From Tannerellaceae bacterium (lineage in GTDB: Bacteria > Bacteroidota > Bacteroidia > Bacteroidales > Tannerellaceae): 32,157 nucleotides of DNA. The stretch is taken from NCBI GenBank assembly GCA_031264865.1, contig JAISDJ010000113.1, positions 1 through 32,157 on the forward strand, read 5' to 3'. Numbering within the stretch: position 1 is the stretch's first letter; every line of letters starts with the position of its first letter. The position numbers were made by a program, and so were the translations under genes. The notes beneath the pieces were generated by a model. That model did not search any database. It saw only the letters and a program-made list of their open reading frames with translations, and had not been told where the DNA came from. Below are positions 27,685-32,157 of this stretch, in pieces.

Positions 27685-27758
27685 GGCGAGATAGCTCAGC
27701 CGGTTAGAGCGCATGATTCATAATCATGAGGTCCCCGGTTCAATCCCGGGTCTCGCTA
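27685..27758 (+). tRNA. tRNA-Met (anticodon CAU)
   Basis: A complete 74-nt cloverleaf. The acceptor stem GGCGAGA pairs with TCTCGCT (G-U at the first pair); the D arm is GCTC/GAGC; the anticodon stem is CATGA/TCATG with loop TTCATAA (anticodon CAT); the T arm is CCCGG-TTCAATC-CCGGG; the discriminator is A. The anticodon stem lacks the GGG/CCC of initiator tRNA, so it is elongator Met or the lysidine-modified tRNA-Ile2 (CAU), which cannot be separated by eye. CCA is not encoded. Confidence 0.93.
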
Positions 27759-27766
27759 CTCGAAAC

Positions 27767-27808
27767 AAAATAGGCTTATGAGAAATCGTAAGCCTATTTT
27801 GTTTTTTT
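27767..27808 (+). terminator. Intrinsic terminator after the tRNA
   Basis: AAAATAGGCTTA and TAAGCCTATTTT form a perfect 12-bp stem with a 10-nt loop, followed by G and seven Ts. It lies 9 bases after the tRNA 3' end. Confidence 0.9.
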
Positions 27809-28188
27809 ATTTGTACACAGAAAGACTGGAGACAGACCAGCACTATACTTACAAACTTTTTCGCCCTGACCCGCTGGTGGATATGGCAACATCAAACCGC
27901 TCCGACGCCCTTGTATATCCTTCAGTCTCTACGGCAGCCGTTTGCTTGCGATATGTTTAAATGAATCTGAAGCGATCGGATCAACAAGATGAGTAATCAC
28001 CCCCCAATGTACCCAAAAATCACAGTTATTCCTTGTGATTCAAAATAAGAAACAATATAGAGTGTGGACCCTTGTGTGAAAAAGGTAGGCGTGATTTTTT
28101 TAACATATCGTATTATTTGTAATATATAAAAACATCTGTTCAGAAAAGGAACTAAACGAAAATTGAACAAGAAAGTAACCGTACTTAA
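27809..28188. other. Non-coding or decayed stretch after the tRNA terminator
   Basis: No intact gene is recognised. A plus-frame stretch ending at 27960 (HYTYKLFRPDPLVDMATSNRSDALVYPSV) has natural-looking composition and might be the tail of a lost gene, but no family is recognised and the only upstream ATG lies inside the terminator hairpin. No integrase fragment is seen. Confidence 0.4.
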
Positions 28189-28302
28189 CAGCACGCCGAA
28201 AATGAATTCGAAAAATATTGTCCTGTTCAAGATTATTTATTTGAGTCAGATTTTGATAAAGAAATCAAACGTATTAAAAGAAATTCAGGTAACTTGCAAT
28301 AA
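28189..28302 (+). pseudogene. Probable C-terminal fragment of a RhuM-family protein
   Basis: The frame QHAENEFEKYCPVQDYLF, then ESDFDKEIKRIKRNSGNLQ and a stop, resembles the C-terminus of virulence RhuM-family proteins (AExEFEKYRxxQDxLFxSDFD). The preceding bases (KKVTVLN in a neighbouring frame) also fit if one base has been gained or lost. Everything upstream is gone. RhuM proteins are accessory genes often found near mobile elements. The assignment is from memory of the family motif and is moderate at best. Confidence 0.45.
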
Positions 28303-28513
28303 GATGAATGATTTTGAATACCCCTATTCTCTGCATCACATTTGTACCAGAAACTTATAAATGGCTGATATACTGGCAGGGTAATTTTCAAGGGAATGAA
28401 GCAAAAACAGCTAAGAACGAATATTAAGAATGGCGAAGCCACAGTAAACAATTGATACAAATAGTAGCCATTCTATCATTCTTTAAGCTCACCCTGGAGA
28501 TTTATCTGAAAAA

Positions 28514-28545
28514 TTTCCATGAACCGAGAAAAATAATTAAATTTG
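28514..28545 (+). promoter_or_regulatory. Possible promoter of the acyltransferase pseudogene
   Basis: TTTC (28514) and TAAATTTG (28538-28545) are separated by 20 bp, close to the Bacteroidetes -33/-7 pattern, 49 bp before the ATG at 28595. Only the -7 box is a good match. Confidence 0.4.
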
Positions 28546-28594
28546 CCCGGTACTAATTTTTAGAATAACAACAATTTCATCTTATATAATAAAA

Positions 28595-29659
28595 ATGACC
28601 AAAATACGACATTCAAATTTTGAACTATTACGTTTAGTCTGTATGTTGTTTATTCTTTTTAATCATTTATTGCACATGGCTTAAAAGCAGCAGGGTATTA
28701 TGAGGAAGATAGCATAACAACTATCAGTGTTATGCTAAACAGCCATTTTATAATTGCAGTCAATTGTTTTATTATAATTTCCGGATATTTTTCAATTAAA
28801 GCGAGTGTTAAAGGTTTTTTACATTTGTATTTATTCTGTTTTTTTTATAAAATGGGATTAACTCTATTTGCAGTTTTATGTACAGGTATTTTTTCTTATA
28901 AAAGTATAATAGTTGCGTTTTTTCCATTATCACATTCGGAGCTTTGGTTTATAACATTTATATCTACTTTCACCTCTATTGAATGATTTAGTCAACAGAA
29001 TAAGCCAAAAAGAATTTACAGTAATATTGTTATGTTTTAGTATATTGACATTTTATTTTGGCTTTTTATGGAGAGGGGTAATAAACAGTAATGGTTATAA
29101 TATAATGAATTTTATATTCTTATATCTTATTGGTAGATTTATTGCATTATACACGAGTAATACAAGAGGACAGAGCAAAAAGATCATATACATAATAATT
29201 TATTTTATTTGTTCATTTTTAATCGCCTGTTTTGTGATTATTATATGCAAATTAAATCTAAATAAAGACTATATACCGGCCTTAGGATATCCATATAACA
29301 GTCCATTAGTAATAATATCATCAATAGCATTTTTTCTGTTCTTTAGAACTTTAAGAATCAGAAGTAAATTAATTAACTGGCTGGCAAGCTCTGCACTTGC
29401 AATATATCTGATGCATGAGAATTCAGTTATAAGAGATCATCTTTATAACTATATAAGCGAAATTGGAAAACAAACAACGAATGGATTTTTATTGACTGGA
29501 TATTTTATTATATTGGCAATTGAAATAATGGTCATTTGTATTTTAATAGATCAAATAAGGATTTTTGTTATGAGTCCGATTGAAAGGATATTATGGAAAA
29601 TAAACATTGAAAAATATATAAATAGAATAGTCGATAAAATAGTACATATGATAAAATAA
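28595..29659 (+). pseudogene. Acyltransferase-3 (OafA/WecH-like) membrane protein, frameshifted
   Basis: The parts together make about 350 residues, the usual length of an O-acyltransferase. Frame 1 starts MTKIRHSNFELLRLVCMLFILFNH, the family's N-terminal signature (ELLR plus first helix), then breaks at the next codons. The second frame continues HGLKAAGYYEEDSITTISV, FIIAVNCFIIISGYFSIKA and SHSELWFIT. A second break near 28965 shifts to LLSPLLNDLVNRISQKEF and the remaining helices to LIGRFIALY, LASSALAIYLMHENS and the stop. The first break can be repaired by adding one T in a T run; the second also appears to lack a few codons. The gene is very AT-rich compared with the core genes, which suggests transfer, as for surface-polysaccharide genes. 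If intact it would acylate a cell-surface sugar. Confidence 0.8.
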
Positions 29660-29768
29660 AAAAGATTTAATACCTGATAGATTTGTTGTCACATTTACTG
29701 TCCAGCCTGATCACAAAAGAATCGAATCCATTTGAAATGTCTGGGAAATAGGTTAAAAGCGTAGGGAA

Positions 29769-30318
29769 GGGCGTGTCAAAAGTGGCGTATCTTCTTTTTC
29801 TATTGCATATATCTCATGAGACATTTTTCATATTGAAGCATCCTTTTTGGTTCACTTTTGGTTGTGGGAGAAATGTTTGACTTTTAAAGAAAATAACATG
29901 CACATATAATGTTTTAATTTGTCTAAAAGAGCAACAAAAGCCTCTTTTGAGACGCTTCTGCATAGTTTTTTCAGATTAAAGGCCATAGTAAAATTACCAA
30001 AGTCCAGTTGAACTTTGGCAAAGAGTTTGTGTCGGAACCTTTTGTAGGCTATTGTATTGAACTTCATCTGCTCAAATACGATTTCCTTTTGTTCTGATAT
30101 ATAGCCTTTTAATAGAACAATCCTCACAATTGACTGCCTGATAACGACTTAGTTTCGATTCAAAACCATGTTTGTTGGTTAATGTTTTCTCTTCGGTCAA
30201 ATGCATCTGTTACCCCGTCGGACAAACCAGATAATCTTCGCGGGTATAGTAATAAGAGCTTTCCTGACGGGAGAGGTCGTTCTTAAAGATCGGGATAACC
30301 GCATCGAAATAAGTTTTT
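29769..30318 (-). mobile_element. IS1182-type element remnant (C-terminal half)
   Basis: The minus strand reads FDAVIPIFKNDLSRQESSYY, then YTREDYLVCPTG-stop, and next KHGFESKLSRYQAVNCEDCSIKRLYIRTKGNR. This is the cysteine-bearing middle part of IS1182-family transposases. After a deletion with a frame change it continues EQMKFNTIAYKRFRHKLFAKVQLDFGNFTMAFNLKKLC, the end of the DDE domain, stopping at 29852. The N-terminal half is missing, cut next to the ISAs1 remnant. GGGCGTGTCAAAAGT at 29769 may be the element's outer end. Confidence 0.65.
29852..30318 (-). pseudogene. IS1182-type transposase fragment with internal stop and frameshift
   Basis: This is the coding part of the remnant above. 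The 91-residue ORF of the track (29852-30127) is only its last piece; upstream the frame changes near 30100 and there is an in-frame TAA after LVCPTG. It cannot be functional. Confidence 0.65.
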
Positions 30319-30340
30319 CAAAAAGTTTTACCTTTGTAGT

Positions 30341-31383
30341 ATGAAACATTCCTTGTTCCAGTATTTTGATTCAGTACCCGATCCTCTTGTAGTTGGTCGT
30401 TGCGATCATCTGTTATCTGATATTTTAGTTATAGCCATTTGTACATATTTGACAGGCAGCAGTGATTATCAAGACATGCATCTCTTTGGTAAAGAACGAA
30501 GTAAAGAGTTATCCGATATCTTACTTACCCAATGGAGTTTCTTCGGTTGATACCTTTGAAATGGTGTTCAAATGTATTGACAGCAAGGCATTGGAAGAAT
30601 GTCTTCATATTTACGAAAAAACAATTTTATCCGGTCTTTTTCAAAAACAAGTTATTTTGGATGGTAAGAAACAATGTAAAGTCTCTCCAACTAGTCGAGG
30701 TAATAATGGATTGTATCTGCTGAATGTTTGGGTAAGTGAAAATAAGTTTTGTATAGCTCAGAAGAGAGTAGAAGATAAGTCCAATGAAATAACAGCTATT
30801 CCTGAACTCTTCGATTCAATAGATATGATTGATTTTGTGGTAACCATTGGTACACAAAAGAATATCGCTAAACAGATACGAGATAAGGATGCACATTATT
30901 TACTATCGGTAAAAGGCAATCAGCAAGATTTACTTGATGATGTAGAATGTGCTTTCAAAACACACACAAGATATGATTGCTATCAAGAATTGGATTACGG
31001 ACATGGCCGAATTGAAACTCGGAAATGCTCTATTTTAAAAGCAACGGATTATCTCTTAGCTGAAACCATTGCGGCATGGAAAGATGTTACTACGTTAGTC
31101 AAAGTAGAATCAATTCGCGAAATAAAAGATGTTAAGAGTAAAGGACCCGTTATATATCAGTGATGAAACTATCATGAGTGCTCGCTATTATAACGCCTTG
31201 GTAAGAGGACATTGGAGTATTGGCATTTAGATGTCATTCAAGGAAGATGCTTGCAGAGCCAGAAAGGAGAATGCTCCTGAGTATTTATTCATTCTTAGAA
31301 AGTTTGCTTTACAACTAGTATCTGCCAAGAAAGATAAGCTAAGCATGAAGAAGAGGTTATACAAGGCAGCATTGGATATCTAA
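30341..31383 (+). pseudogene. ISAs1-family (H-repeat type) transposase, inactivated
   Basis: The assembled frames follow the full length of ISAs1-family transposases (about 350-370 residues). They start MKHSLFQYFDSVPDPLVVGR and run via LPNGVSSVDTFEMVFKCID, VILDGKKQCKVSPTSRGNNG, HYLLSVKGNQQDLLDDVE and YGHGRIETRKCSILKATD to SMKKRLYKAALDI and a stop. Frames change near 30525 and near 31147. Two deletions are seen by comparison with the family: VVTI-GTQKN lacks three residues where DAM is expected, and HWSI is followed directly by the WHLDV bases, so ENHLH is missing. These remove the expected second Asp and the Glu of the DDE triad. It is certainly inactive. Confidence 0.85.
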
Positions 31384-31411
31384 AAAGGATAATACAATTT
31401 TGATGCAGTTA

Positions 31412-32006
31412 CCCTAATTTAGATCCTGTTTAAATTTTATTCAACAATAATCTTATAGATGCAATTTTGACCATTTCTTCCGCTGAATCGAATGTGAGCT
31501 CATAATTCCTGCAAAGCCTCCTGTAATTGTCAAACCAGGAAAAAGTCCTCTCGACAATCCAACGCTTATGGATAGGACGAAAGCCTTGCCTCTTGAAATT
31601 GCTAACCACCACTTGTATGGCGTAACCGAAAGCTTTCCTGAACGTATCTATGATTTCGCCCCGATACCCACCATCGGCCAATATGACTTTCACCGGAGAG
31701 CATAACTCCTTTAAGGTTCGCATCAGCAAATAAGCGGCTTTGCAATCGGCTATATTGGCAATTGTCACCATAACAGCTGTAAGAAAACCGTTTTTATCAA
31801 TTATCACATGCCCCTTGATCCCTTTGACCTTTTTATTGCCATCAATGCCGTTTAAAGAACAATTGTTACCCCAACGTACACTTTGGCTGTCCATTATGCC
31901 AACTGTAGGTTCTTTGTTCTGCCCATGTTTGAAACGGTTTTTTTCTCGTAATTCATTCAATAACAAGTCAAAATCCGATAATGCCGACCATTTGAGATAA
32001 TAATAA
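31412..32006 (-). mobile_element. IS5-family element, 5' truncated
   Basis: The element runs from its right end (AGATCCTGTTTAAATTT region near 31420, just after the transposase stop) to 32006, where the coding sequence is replaced by a different element. The left half, including the N-terminal third of the transposase, is absent from the window and may lie beyond the IS982-type element. Confidence 0.7.
31430..32006 (-). pseudogene. IS5-family transposase lacking its N-terminus
   Basis: The frame reads RYYYLKWSALSDFDLLLNEL at its 5' limit and continues through the ORF-track start (31966, a TTG) to LLLNKI and the stop. The DDE residues are visible: VGIMDSQSVRWG (first Asp), VILADGGYRGE (second Asp) and RWIVERTFSWFDNYRRLCR (Glu). 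Upstream of RYYY the bases belong to the neighbouring terminal repeat, so roughly the first quarter to third of the protein is missing. Relative to its neighbours this copy is well preserved, so the cut is recent. Confidence 0.85.
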
Positions 32007-32038
32007 CGTGAGTTCGATATAAGAAAAAAGATAAAAAA

Positions 32039-32116
32039 TTAGCATAATAACTATGGATTGATTATCTTTATAGTGCTTATTTACAAATGATTAATCAATC
32101 CAAGTCGTTATGCTAA
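32039..32116. repeat. Palindrome covering the IS982 transposase start codon
   Basis: TTAGCATAATAACTATGGATTGATTA (32039-32064) pairs with TAATCAATCCAAGTCGTTATGCTAA (32092-32116), with about 22 of 26 positions complementary and one bulge, around a 27-nt loop. The ATG at 32110 lies in the right arm, so RNA folding would hide the start. Confidence 0.75.
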
Positions 32117-32157
32117 GCACGAACGAAGTTATGGAAATATTCTATTTAATCGATGAA
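32110..32157 (+). CDS. IS982-family transposase, N-terminal end only
   Basis: Sixteen codons to the window edge, MLSTNEVMEIFYLIDE, match the usual opening of one group of IS982-family transposases in Bacteroides and Parabacteroides. Too short for the ORF track. Nothing can be said about intactness. The start codon is inside the palindrome described above. Confidence 0.65.
   Translation, partial: MLSTNEVMEIFYLIDE

Larger units (their letters stand above)
32007..32157 (+). mobile_element. Left end of an IS982-family element (continues past window)
   Basis: CGTGAGTTCGATATAAG at 32007-32023 looks like the left terminal repeat, since its exact inverse ends the IS982 remnant at 12763-12779. An AT-rich leader with a large palindrome follows, then the transposase start. 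The element interrupts the IS5 transposase gene. Confidence 0.65.

Noticed and set aside
27778-27960. 60-residue plus-strand ORF after the tRNA
   Set aside because: Its ATG lies inside the tRNA terminator hairpin and no family is recognised; at most a decayed tail.
27997-28460. Small hydrophobic minus-strand ORFs (77 and 75 residues)
   Set aside because: They are antisense to the probable RhuM remnant and AT-rich DNA; hydrophobicity follows from composition.
1-32157. Defence system, prophage or integrative element genes
   Set aside because: No helicase, nuclease, toxin-antitoxin, integrase, relaxase or phage structural gene was recognised; the accessory part consists of IS remnants, an acyltransferase and a possible RhuM scrap.

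Overview
The window looks like a chromosomal segment of a Bacteroidales bacterium (Bacteroides/Parabacteroides-like). The evidence is a SusC/SusD polysaccharide utilization locus (PUL) with an ECF sigma/FecR pair, serine-type sulfatases, Bacteroidetes promoter boxes (TTG - about 20 bp - TAnnTTTG), weak Shine-Dalgarno sequences, moderate to low GC, and IS relics of types common in gut Bacteroidales. No genus can be fixed from the sequence alone.

Region 1 (1-12337, all minus strand) is a PUL. In transcription order it holds an ECF sigma factor (GTG start), a FecR-type anti-sigma factor, an STN-domain SusC transducer/transporter, a SusD lipoprotein, a divergent GH36-like glycoside hydrolase, and two secreted SGSH-like sulfatases with Ser in the active-site motif. 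The second sulfatase runs off the left edge and is absent from the ORF track. The expected logic is that ligand binding at SusCD is relayed through the STN domain to the anti-sigma factor, releasing the sigma factor to transcribe the operon. The products would capture, desulfate and cleave a sulfated, probably alpha-linked glycan; the substrate is inferred, not seen.

Region 2 (12338-12837) is a decayed IS982-family element with one recognisable terminal repeat.

Region 3 (12838-27493) is core genome. Minus strand: EamA transporter (carrying an in-frame palindromic insertion) and a TGS/ThrRS-like nucleoside kinase. Plus strand: a tight operon of a Na/Pi cotransporter, an S41 protease lipoprotein and N-acetylglucosamine-6-phosphate deacetylase. 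Minus strand: a GNAT-like protein, topoisomerase IV subunit B, phosphopantetheine adenylyltransferase and a CtpA-like S41 protease, preceded by a START-like protein and an LptF/LptG permease.

Region 4 (27631-32157) starts with a CAU tRNA that has a clear promoter and terminator, and then becomes a gene graveyard. It holds a probable RhuM C-terminal fragment, a frameshifted membrane acyltransferase, an IS1182-type remnant, an ISAs1 pseudogene that has lost catalytic residues, an IS5 transposase cut at its 5' end, and the left end of an IS982-family element running off the window. The cut in IS5 lies exactly at a 17-bp sequence whose inverted copy ends the IS982 remnant of region 2.

Nothing here is clearly a new defence or mobile system. 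The best leads are the non-canonical GH36-like enzyme in a sulfatase PUL, the in-frame palindromic element in the EamA gene, the MITE-like hairpin between susD and the hydrolase gene, and the nested IS structure at the right edge.
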